Source: Acidimicrobiales bacterium (lineage in GTDB: Bacteria; Actinomycetota; Acidimicrobiia; Acidimicrobiales; JABEUL01). From it: a DNA stretch of 28,249 bases. The stretch's first letter is position 1. Each line of letters starts with the position of its first letter. The notes below the pieces were generated by a model. That model ran no database searches, had not been told where the DNA came from, and saw only the letters and a program-made list of their open reading frames with translations. Of this stretch, positions 16,223 to 23,261 are shown piece after piece. Made by a program: the position numbers and the translations under genes. The DNA lies in assembly GCA_013044465.1 (NCBI GenBank), contig JABEUL010000061.1, forward strand, positions 1 to 28,249, given 5' to 3'.

Positions 16223-17287
16223 TTAACTGCCAGATATTTGATATTGGTATGGAGCAACGGTGGGAGTAAGGCTTCCTAGGGATGTATTTCCATTAAATAT
16301 CTGCAAGGTTCCTGAGGCAGATCCTAGATTAACTGATACTTGGGACAAGTTGGCAAAATGCTGCGAATCTCCAGAATAGAGAGTTCCCTCAAACAAAATC
16401 GATCCGTTAGACGTATTGGTTACAAGCACGTAGCATTGTTTTGAAGCGGAAACTGTTATAGAAAATGTTGACACTGAGACCGTATAGGAAGCTCCAGTGG
16501 CAGTTGATGTACCAGGCTGTAAAAGTGAAGTCTGTGAGGAAGAGGTCGGTGGAGCAGTTACCGGAGGAGTGGTTGGCACTGTTGTTGAAGCATGAATTGA
16601 TTGGAACCAACTTGGATGAGTATGTTCTAACTCAAGTCCTACTAGCCCCACAACTGCCAGAAGAATAGTCGCCCAGAAAGTAACGATAATTCCGGTAGGC
16701 GTTGTTGGCCTCCTCGAATTCTGCGTGGTATATCGCTTAGCTGAACTGCCTTGCCTCTTTGACTTAGTGTCACGAGAATAACCTCCGGGCGAGACAATCG
16801 GAATCTCGGCCGTAGTCATAATGGCAGCAGGTGTTGATTTTTGAGCATTACTCCGTGTGGGCACACTTGTGGAAATGCCTGTAGAGTTCGCGTCTAATTC
16901 GTTCTGAAGATCCCGGGGGGACATGGCGGAGGTAACTTCAGATCCAGAGACAAAGTGCCCTTGGGTCTCTGGACTCCCACCATTGTCAGCCCAGCTCTCC
17001 ATTAGTATAATTGCGAGCGAATCCCCATCTAGCTTCAGCGCATTAGCGTAATGCCGTAGTGCAGTGAGTGTGGCCATCTGGCTTGGGAAAGCATCCAACT
17101 GCCCTGCCTCCAAAGCAGCAATCTGCGCAGCTGTAATGTTCAGCTGTTTACTTACATCAATCACGTCAAGCTCTAGACGCTCCCTTTTGGCGCGCAGAAC
17201 ATCTCCAATGTCTGAAGCCTGTTCAACACGCGTCTTTCTACGGGTTCTTCTATTCCCAGGCGGGGTGCTTTCTCCCTTTGCACGCAT
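16223..17287 (-). CDS. RodZ-like HTH / transmembrane protein with DUF4115 domain
   Basis: The 354-residue protein has a cytosolic HTH domain at about 26-95 (IGDVLRAKRERLELDVIDVS, then ALEAGQLDAFPS and YANALKLD). A long polar linker, one membrane helix (about 198-220) and a Pro/Thr/Ser-rich spacer follow. The extracytoplasmic beta-rich domain (about 265-354) matches the DUF4115 pattern (CYVLVTN, LFEGTLYSGDS, GNTSLG). RodZ links the MreB cytoskeleton to the wall-elongation machinery in rods. In Actinobacteria with this architecture the role is less clear, probably cell-envelope or shape control. The ATG at 17287 has AGGAG 13 bases upstream, rather far. It stands alone on its strand. Confidence 0.85.
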   Translation of the reverse strand: MRAKGESTPPGNRRTRRKTRVEQASDIGDVLRAKRERLELDVIDVSKQLNITAAQIAALEAGQLDAFPSQMATLTALRHYANALKLDGDSLAIILMESWADNGGSPETQGHFVSGSEVTSAMSPRDLQNELDANSTGISTSVPTRSNAQKSTPAAIMTTAEIPIVSPGGYSRDTKSKRQGSSAKRYTTQNSRRPTTPTGIIVTFWATILLAVVGLVGLELEHTHPSWFQSIHASTTVPTTPPVTAPPTSSSQTSLLQPGTSTATGASYTVSVSTFSITVSASKQCYVLVTNTSNGSILFEGTLYSGDSQHFANLSQVSVNLGSASGTLQIFNGNTSLGSLTPTVAPYQYQISGS

Positions 17288-17405
17288 TATTTTCTATTTA
17301 CTCCTGGTGTGACTATGTTTTCTTATTTTTAGGTTAGCATTTTGGGGCAAGTTTGATCGTTAATTAAGTTTAGTGCTACTTAGCATAGAAAGAGGGTCTC
17401 TTTGA

Positions 17406-17837
17406 ATGTGCGATATTGATTTTACCAACTCTGATCGAGAGATGTCTACAGGGAATCCCCATGTAGACCATAATCACTTGGTTTCGAATGGAAAAAGGAC
17501 TATGAGCCTAGACGAATTGGGTAGCCTCCAGCCAGGGATGGCGAGGCTGATGGTTGAGATTTCCGGGAGAATGTCAAAATGCTGGTGGGCGGGAAAGTAT
17601 AAAAATACCCCTCTTGCAAAATTCCAGCTAGCAGAAGCCGTCAAGTTGCTGAAAATGTCAAGTTTCGTTAGACCTAAATACGACAATGACATGCTGGATT
17701 TTCTCGATAAATTCATTACTCCAATAAGAACTGCCCTCCAGGGAGAAAACTGGGAAGATTTTTACACGAGCTTCGACCTCCTGGTTATCGAGGCCAATCG
17801 GTATCATGAGCGTTACGGAAAAGGTTTCCTGGTCTGA
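17406..17837 (+). CDS. Small helical protein resembling a haem-less c-type cytochrome; in-frame TGA near the end
   Basis: The 143-residue helical protein has the segments GMARLMVEISGRMSKCWWAGK, LAKFQLAEAVKLLK and then ANRYHERYGKGF. This order resembles a group of small cytochrome-like proteins in which the last block reads CxxCH followed by an aromatic/basic segment. Here the two Cys are replaced (N-R-Y-H), so covalent haem c is not expected, and there is no signal peptide. The frame stops at TGA 17835-17837, just where I would expect a Trp, and in-frame sequence continues for 15 codons (separate entry). Start ATG 17406 is tentative; ATG 17502, after AAAAAGGAC, would give a shorter protein beginning at the conserved part. 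Function unknown. Confidence 0.6.
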   Translation: MCDIDFTNSDREMSTGNPHVDHNHLVSNGKRTMSLDELGSLQPGMARLMVEISGRMSKCWWAGKYKNTPLAKFQLAEAVKLLKMSSFVRPKYDNDMLDFLDKFITPIRTALQGENWEDFYTSFDLLVIEANRYHERYGKGFLV

Positions 17838-17885
17838 AAGATTCCAGATAACCCTCCATATGATATGGATTTTAATCCCAGGTAG
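17838..17885 (+). pseudogene. In-frame continuation after the TGA of the cytochrome-like gene
   Basis: Directly after TGA 17835-17837 the same frame reads KIPDNPPYDMDFNPR and then TAG at 17883-17885. The Pro-rich end, with an expected W before KIP, fits the C-terminus of the cytochrome-like proteins that the upstream part resembles. The TGA is therefore probably a nonsense change from TGG, or is read through. Other genes in the window use TGA as stop, so a changed genetic code is not supported. Confidence 0.55.
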
Positions 17886-18014
17886 CCTAATTAAAAGCTA
17901 TCCCAAGTTTGGAGGCGGTGATATCTCTGGAATGTTACCTATCGAATTTATTGTGAATGAATCTGTCATTGAACGGCTTCCACTCGACAGATACGGCGAT
18001 GAGACACCCAAGGC

Positions 18015-18527
18015 TTAGCTTAGAAGAGAGCCAGATGAACCAGATATACAGGCAGAGGCTAAGGCATGTATAGGTGCACTAGAGTTTGACTCAAAAACAT
18101 AAATATGACCACTTTGCCCAGCTTGAGAGCATGAACCCGCCTTAGGGATTGAGGCTCCGTAGACCTTTGACAAGCCTAAAAACGTCTCGACAGTGCCTTC
18201 ACATGAAGCTTGCTCGTATGCGTCAGAATTAGCTTTCGCTGGGTGCCAAGTATTTCCAAGCTTCGTATAAGAAGTGGTGTTTGCATAAAGTATTGTCGCA
18301 GGAGACGTAATCTCCCAATCTGTTGGAGAATGTACCTCTCCTTGAAAAGCCACTACACCGTTAATTTCGTTTGTATAAGAGTAATTAGTTAAAGATGCAA
18401 GATTTTTTCCTCCATCTGGAAGCTGAGCGACGAGCGATACTGGCGCCACAGATGAAGCAGTCGTTGACTTCGACCCGTTCTGTAATGTAATTGAAGAGTG
18501 AGGCGAAGAACACGACAATAAGATCAC
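18015..18527 (-). CDS. Probable lipoprotein with damaged 5' end
   Basis: The mature part is a ~165-residue Ser-rich secreted protein with no recognised family. It has two further Cys pairs (ASCEGT, GSCSQ, SACISG) and segments such as GEVHSPTDWEI and HIYVFESNS. The best formal start, GTG 18527, leaves only five residues before the lipobox Cys (ILLSCSS), too short for a signal peptide. The missing signal peptide is encoded just upstream in the same frame but begins right after a TAG. It converges on the cytochrome-like gene. Either the start codon has been lost or there is a frameshift, so the gene may be inactive. Confidence 0.55.
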   Translation of the reverse strand: MILLSCSSPHSSITLQNGSKSTTASSVAPVSLVAQLPDGGKNLASLTNYSYTNEINGVVAFQGEVHSPTDWEITSPATILYANTTSYTKLGNTWHPAKANSDAYEQASCEGTVETFLGLSKVYGASIPKAGSCSQAGQSGHIYVFESNSSAPIHALASACISGSSGSLLS

Positions 18528-18607
18528 AGCTCCTGCAGCGGTGAAGATAAATTGAAAGTTCTTCTAAAAATGAGTCTTTTAGATACTGCCAGTAAAATGC
18601 CTTTCAT
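18528..18607 (-). pseudogene. Signal peptide of the lipoprotein without an in-frame start
   Basis: Reading upstream from 18527 in frame gives KNFQFIFTAAGAV, a textbook lipoprotein signal core continuing into ILLSC, preceded by TAG at 18566-18564 and no ATG/GTG/TTG. Two repairs are possible. A TTG or ATG changed to TAG would give M-KNFQFIF. Alternatively a one-base indel near 18550-18560 would join it to the ATG at 18607, whose frame reads MKGILLAVSKRLIFRRTF, a good positively charged N-region. Confidence 0.5.
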
Positions 18608-18735
18608 AACAAAGTTTTCGGAAACCAATGTATCCTAGTTTTAGACAATCCCACCCCACTGGAAGATCTGAAAATCTGAGGAGCATTTTTTAGACGATAA
18701 AATGTAAAGATAGCGTTTTAGAGAAGAGCAGATTT

Positions 18736-19566
18736 ATGGAAAATACTCTGTCGAATAGGTACACCCATGGGCACCACGAAAGTGTACTTAGGTCGCATAA
18801 GTGGCGAACTGCCGAAAATTCTGCGGGATACTTGCTTAAGTACCTAAAAAGTGGAATGAACATATTGGATGTGGGTTGTGGGCCTGGAACAATAACGCTC
18901 GATTTTGCTGAAATAGTGAATCCGGGGATGGTTGTAGGTATTGACTCATCCACCGAAGTCATTGACCAGGCTAGAGATGAGTGCAGAAAGAGAAAGATAG
19001 AAAACGCTCATTTTCTCCGGGCAAACCTCTACGAACTAACTAGGGAAACTTTCCCTGATTCTAGTTTTCCAGAACTATTTGATGTAGTTCATGCCCACCA
19101 AGTCCTTCAGCATGTAAAAGACCCGGTAAAAGCCCTTGAGTCAATGGCACAAAAATGTAGTGCTGGCGGAGTTGTGGCTGCTAGAGATAGCGACTACCAC
19201 GGCGCAACCTGGTATCCAGAAATCAGCGAGATGGATGAATGGATGCAGATTTACCAAAGCATTGCCAGGGAAAACGGTGGCGAGCCAGATGCAGGAAGAA
19301 GACTTTTAGCTTGGGCTAGATCGGCCGGATTTAAAGATATTCGTCCAAGTGGTTCGTGCTGGTGCTTTGCAACACCGGAAGACCGGGACTTTTGGGGTTC
19401 ATTATGGGCAGATAGAGTGCTGTATTCATCTTTTTTCGATCAGGCCCTAGAGAGGGGTTACTCGGAAGAAACTCTAATTAGGGTGAGTAATGGCTGGAAG
19501 AGATGGAAAGAGGATCCTTCAGGCTACTATTTGGTAGTCGCCGGAGAAATTATTTGTATAAAGTAG
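18736..19566 (+). CDS. Class I SAM-dependent methyltransferase (UbiE/Methyltransf_11-like)
   Basis: The cytosolic 276-residue enzyme has motif I at 45-51 (DVGCGPG), the acidic ribose-binding Asp70 in GIDSS, the QARDE helix, and a motif II/III region with FDVVHAHQVLQHV and ALESMAQKCSAGG. The C-terminal third (WYPEISEMDEWMQIYQ onward) is substrate-specific and resembles methyltransferases annotated as UbiE-like in Actinobacteria. The substrate is not evident. It begins with ATG 18736; a TAAAAT at about 18698-18703 could be its -10 element. It stands alone, divergent from the damaged lipoprotein and about 210 bases before the GT2 gene. Confidence 0.88.
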   Translation: MENTLSNRYTHGHHESVLRSHKWRTAENSAGYLLKYLKSGMNILDVGCGPGTITLDFAEIVNPGMVVGIDSSTEVIDQARDECRKRKIENAHFLRANLYELTRETFPDSSFPELFDVVHAHQVLQHVKDPVKALESMAQKCSAGGVVAARDSDYHGATWYPEISEMDEWMQIYQSIARENGGEPDAGRRLLAWARSAGFKDIRPSGSCWCFATPEDRDFWGSLWADRVLYSSFFDQALERGYSEETLIRVSNGWKRWKEDPSGYYLVVAGEIICIK

Positions 19567-19776
19567 CTTCAATTATACACTTCGAATGTAATAATAACGC
19601 TTCGAACTCGGTGCAGATGAATTTGCCTAAAAGGTAATTATTGGTTCCAAAATGTCAGGTTGAACTAGCACATTTTCAGCCTGTTGACTAAATTTGTCTG
19701 AAATTGGTGTTTCGGTTGTTGAATGAACTAATTTAATATTTGTAAGAACTTACTTAGAAAACAATAGGTCCAAATA

Positions 19777-20475
19777 GTGAATACATCTCAGCTGCTATCA
19801 GTCATCATGCCTGTGTATAACGAGCAGTCCACATTAAATGAAGTATTAGACAATATATTCGCAGTGAAATTGCCCCTGAATTTCGAGGTAATCGCAGTAA
19901 ACGATGGTTCAAAAGACAAGAGCGTAGAAATACTAAATGGGAGAGGTGAGGATAATTTAAAAGTTATTTCCCTAGTATCAAATCAAGGAAAAGGCGCTGC
20001 TATTAGGGAAGGGCTGAAACATGTATCTGGCAGTTATGTGCTGATACACGATGCCGACCTTGAATATGATCCAAATGACTGGGGATTAGTTTTAGAACCG
20101 ATTCTTGCCAAAGAAGCCCAAGTGGTATATGGAAGTCGTTTCCTAGGAACTTCAGTAAATATGAAACTTGAAGCCAAAGTTGCCAATAAAGTACTTACCT
20201 GGCTGACAACAATTCTGTTCAAATCACCAATGACCGATATGGAAACATGCATGAAACTCTTTACGGTGGAGGCTTTAGATGGAATCGTAATTGAATCTGA
20301 TGACTTCCAAGTGGAACCAGAGCTTACCGCAAAGGTGCTAAAGAAACATATTCCTATCGTTGAAGTTCCTATTTCATACAGGGCAAGAACGGTAAGTGAA
20401 GGGAAAAAAATTAAACCAATTGACGGGCTTCTGGCGCTAAAGGCAGTGTTTAAATTCAGATATAGATCACGCTAA
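19777..20475 (+). CDS. Family 2 glycosyltransferase, polyprenyl-phosphate mannosyl/glucosyltransferase-like
   Basis: The 232-residue cytosolic GT-A enzyme shows the nucleotide-binding start SVIMPVYNE (8-16), VNDGSKD with Asp43, NQGKGAAIREGL (69-80), the metal-binding DAD at 92-94 (HDADLEYDP) and YGSRFLG. The order matches DPM1-type synthases that load sugars on polyprenyl phosphate. It has no C-terminal membrane helices, so it is the short soluble form. Its product would be the donor used by GT-C enzymes such as those at 14159-15820 and 21822-24952. That link is inference. The GTG start at 19777 has only a weak upstream ribosome binding site. A strong inverted repeat overlaps its stop. Confidence 0.9.
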   Translation: MNTSQLLSVIMPVYNEQSTLNEVLDNIFAVKLPLNFEVIAVNDGSKDKSVEILNGRGEDNLKVISLVSNQGKGAAIREGLKHVSGSYVLIHDADLEYDPNDWGLVLEPILAKEAQVVYGSRFLGTSVNMKLEAKVANKVLTWLTTILFKSPMTDMETCMKLFTVEALDGIVIESDDFQVEPELTAKVLKKHIPIVEVPISYRARTVSEGKKIKPIDGLLALKAVFKFRYRSR

Positions 20476-20493
20476 AGATCAATTCTTTAGCGT
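20469..20493. terminator. Inverted repeat at the convergent 3' ends of GT2 and beta-propeller genes
   Basis: ACGCTAAAG (20469-20477) pairs perfectly with CTTTAGCGT (20485-20493) over a seven-base loop and spans the GT2 stop codon. There is no adjacent T-run (the nearest is ATTTTT-like at about 20512), so it is at best a weak or bidirectional terminator for the two convergent genes. Confidence 0.5.
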
Positions 20494-20514
20494 TGCACGT
20501 TATAACCAGACTTT

Positions 20515-21534
20515 TTACTGCACAAGAATTAGTGCACCAGGGGCAAAGTCAAGAGGAATAGTTGTATCTACGCTTCCAGTTATGGCATTTAGAAGTACCA
20601 CTCTATGCTGTAATGGCTCTGAAACAAACACCGTGGTTCCGTCAGCAGAAACTGTAATACCACCGATTAAAGATCCCATAATATAAGAAGGAAACGGAAG
20701 CTCGGTAGCCAAATTAATTGGTGTAACTGCATTAAGTCCTGAACACACAACATAAGCGCGCTCTGAAGCCGCATCCAGCATGATCGAAGTCGGATCGTTC
20801 CCTACATGTATCGGCGCCCCCAAGGTAAATTTCTCCATATCTATTGGAAGCACTTCGTTCAGACTGCCAATAGTCACATAGGCATTAAACCCAGTAGGGG
20901 CAACGATTACGCCCGTAGGTTTACCGGGTAACTGGATTTTCAGTTTTATTGTTTTGGAAATTAAATCGATTACATTTAGAGTATTCGTAGCACCATCGGT
21001 TACCAAAGCAAGTAAACCCGAATTTGAAATTGCAATTGCCGTTGGGTCGATTCCAACTACAAAATTCGTGGTTACTTTGTCGGTGAGTAGATCAACTGTG
21101 GTTAGCACTCCCGAGTTTCGCGATATTAGATATCCATACCACCCGTTGTTGTGCGGTGAAATGGCCATTGCAAACGCATCTACTCCAGTTTTAATTGGAG
21201 TTTGTGGATTGATTGATAATGGATCGAACCGGGAGATTGTTTCAGATCCACCAGTTACGGCATACACTGAAATCCCTTGCGGGGTAGGCAACAGCTGCGA
21301 AGGATTTTTGCCAACAGAGATCGAAGCTGCGACAGATTTGGTAATAACGCTTACAGGATATATGGTGTTTTCACCGGGATCTGCAACATACAGCGTTGTT
21401 TTAGCAAGTGCCACCGTCTGACTCACGTGACTACAAGCACTTAGCGATATAGCAACTACTACAGCAACTACAAGAATTCCAAATTTATTTCTCGGTTTAC
21501 TTACTTTTTCTAACTTAATAATATCGAAAATCAT
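20515..21534 (-). CDS. YVTN-type beta-propeller lipoprotein
   Basis: The 339-residue protein has a signal peptide (FGILVVAVVVAISLSAC) with lipobox LSAC and Cys34, so it should be lipid-anchored on the outer face. The rest is a series of ~40-residue repeats with the pattern [LY]YVADPG-N-TI-VI-T..V...I.VG..P, seen at about 47-80, 112-160, 160-205 and on to the end. This fits a seven-bladed YVTN/NHL-like propeller. Such proteins usually bind other proteins or act as scaffolds; no catalytic residues are evident. ATG 21534 is the only plausible start and has no clear ribosome binding site. It converges on the GT2 gene. Confidence 0.85.
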   Translation of the reverse strand: MIFDIIKLEKVSKPRNKFGILVVAVVVAISLSACSHVSQTVALAKTTLYVADPGENTIYPVSVITKSVAASISVGKNPSQLLPTPQGISVYAVTGGSETISRFDPLSINPQTPIKTGVDAFAMAISPHNNGWYGYLISRNSGVLTTVDLLTDKVTTNFVVGIDPTAIAISNSGLLALVTDGATNTLNVIDLISKTIKLKIQLPGKPTGVIVAPTGFNAYVTIGSLNEVLPIDMEKFTLGAPIHVGNDPTSIMLDAASERAYVVCSGLNAVTPINLATELPFPSYIMGSLIGGITVSADGTTVFVSEPLQHRVVLLNAITGSVDTTIPLDFAPGALILVQ

Positions 21535-21648
21535 GCCAATTCTTCTACTCGGACTTCTGTAGTCTAATTATACGTTCCGCTCCAACATTATGGGGATACG
21601 CCAGCCAGACATAACTCCAAAATATTTCTTAACTCCTTTTTCACTGAC

Positions 21649-21671
21649 AATAGTTAACCGTGGTAACTATT
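21649..21671. promoter_or_regulatory. 8-bp inverted repeat upstream of the beta-propeller gene
   Basis: AATAGTTA (21649-21656) and TAACTATT (21664-21671) are perfect complements around seven bases (ACCGTGG). It lies about 115 bases upstream of the beta-propeller start and about 150 bases beyond the end of the GT-C gene transcribed toward it. It could be an operator or the stem of a terminator lacking a T-run. The rest of 21535-21821 shows no gene. Confidence 0.35.
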
Positions 21672-21821
21672 TCAATGGGACTGGCCAATAGCTCCACAGC
21701 TGCTACTCCAGGTCACTCTACCAGCAACAATACCAAATATGGACCATAACCCATCAAATTCTTCTTAAAATTGCCTAAGCCAAGATTATTTTAGCAATAT
21801 ATCCACCTGGGAATGTAATAT

Positions 21822-23261
21822 TTACACTATTGCCGCATCTTCTTCGGTTATCTCTTCGATCTCACTAGGCTTTGATCCAGGTGTCGCAATCCTTTTGAAC
21901 TTGCCCACTCCTGCCTTAATAAACCAATCAAGTGCCACGGCCGCCAAAACCGTAAGGGGTACTTCCCCAACCGCTCTGAATCTAATATCGCCGAAGGCAA
22001 TTATCGTTGCCGTAAGTACTATTACAAAAGTTAATATGTAGGGCGAAATTGGTATTCTCTTCTTTTTCAAAATAATCAGTCCAACAATACCCAGAATCTC
22101 AACTGGATACGAACTGTACCAAAGTGCAGTGTCGGCGAATTGGGGCCAACCGTCGATAAAGTTCAAAATGAAGGTGGCCTGCTGGTGAGGCTTAAATAAG
22201 TAAAGTAACCTGCCTACTCTAGCTGCAGCCATAATTGCGGCTTGACCCTTATGGGCATCAATGTAATTAAGCCCGGCCACTAGATGGACGTGGTCATAAT
22301 AGGACTCATCATGCCACTGAATAGATAGTCCTACACAGTTCCAGACCTCATAACCCTGAGCTGTCCCGTCGTAAGAAGCTGCGCAGTTTGCGGCCTCTAC
22401 TGTAGCTCCAAGATCCGTCGCAATAATCTCTGGATATTGAAAAACAACCAAATTCCTAATCACCCAAGGTGATAAAACCAGAACTGTAGCAGCTGTAGCA
22501 ATGCCAACAACACGAACTTTCTTTTTAATACTATCTTGCTTCATTGAAAAGACTGCCAGTAGAAAAGGCGCAAGTATAAACATGAGAAGTTCAGCACGAG
22601 TTAAAGCAGCCAGTGCGACAAAGACTCCCGTAAGGATTGCATTTTTCATACTTCTATTTCGCCAAAAAAGCACTAGCTGAATTAAAAGTAGCGCTACTGT
22701 GAATTGTGCGAGCTGTTCAGCCAAAAGCTGGCCATCATAGATCCACATTCCAGGATAAATTGTCGCAATCAGAGCGGCTAACACACCAACGCGCTCACCA
22801 CCCAGCATTCGACCGAGAATTGAGCAAAGCGTAACTGTTGCGGCGCCAAAAAAGCAAAGAATTAAAAGCTGAGTTCCAAAACTTTGCAAAGTGAGCAAGT
22901 CTCCTGCTGCCAAAATTATGCATAGAAGAGGTGGGTGGTGAGCGCTTGGCACTAGTTGATGAGTTGAAGAAGTGTAAAAACTGGATGGAATATTTACTCC
23001 GTGTTGCATCCCAAAATAAACATAGGGGTCGGAAAATCCCAAACCGTGGGCGATCATCCAGGGCTGCCAGTGAAAGTAGAAGGCATCTCCCTGAAGTGGC
23101 TGATTCCAGTTCCAATGTATTACATAAAAAATTCTCCAAGCAAGACTTGCCAAAGTTATAACAGCTGTCAAAATCCAAAATAGACTCACTCGAGAGCGCG
23201 AGTTTTTATTTTCAACCTTTTCCTCCAAATTAGAACTTTGCTCTATATCGGTCACGGACAT
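21822..23261 (-). CDS. GT-C glycosyltransferase (family 39/ArnT-like membrane protein)
   Basis: The 479-residue protein has about ten membrane helices. The first extracytoplasmic loop carries LQGDAFYFHWQ with Asp59, the position of the catalytic acid in GT-C enzymes, followed by the HHPPLL and YPGMWIYDGQLLAEQL landmarks and ALTRAELL, characteristic of the PMT/ArnT group. A hydrophilic loop at about 280-345 has three Cys. The C-terminus is acidic and cytosolic (EIEEITEEDAA). It would transfer a sugar from a polyprenyl-phosphate donor to protein or glycan outside. It overlaps the end of the upstream GT-C gene by ten bases, so the two are co-translated. Confidence 0.75.
   Translation of the reverse strand: MSVTDIEQSSNLEEKVENKNSRSRVSLFWILTAVITLASLAWRIFYVIHWNWNQPLQGDAFYFHWQPWMIAHGLGFSDPYVYFGMQHGVNIPSSFYTSSTHQLVPSAHHPPLLCIILAAGDLLTLQSFGTQLLILCFFGAATVTLCSILGRMLGGERVGVLAALIATIYPGMWIYDGQLLAEQLAQFTVALLLIQLVLFWRNRSMKNAILTGVFVALAALTRAELLMFILAPFLLAVFSMKQDSIKKKVRVVGIATAATVLVLSPWVIRNLVVFQYPEIIATDLGATVEAANCAASYDGTAQGYEVWNCVGLSIQWHDESYYDHVHLVAGLNYIDAHKGQAAIMAAARVGRLLYLFKPHQQATFILNFIDGWPQFADTALWYSSYPVEILGIVGLIILKKKRIPISPYILTFVIVLTATIIAFGDIRFRAVGEVPLTVLAAVALDWFIKAGVGKFKRIATPGSKPSEIEEITEEDAAIV

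Noticed and set aside
16042..16269. Plus-strand 75-codon frame with a purine-rich stretch right before ATG
   Set aside because: The ribosome binding site would touch the ATG, the composition is not protein-like, and it runs into the rodZ-like gene on the other strand.
17406..17885. TGA decoded as Trp in this organism
   Set aside because: Clear genes in the window, such as the response regulator and the MBOAT gene, end in TGA at the expected length.
17806..18018. 70-codon plus-strand frame overlapping the end of the cytochrome-like gene
   Set aside because: It is in a different frame from that gene, has no ribosome binding site, and its second half has no recognised pattern.
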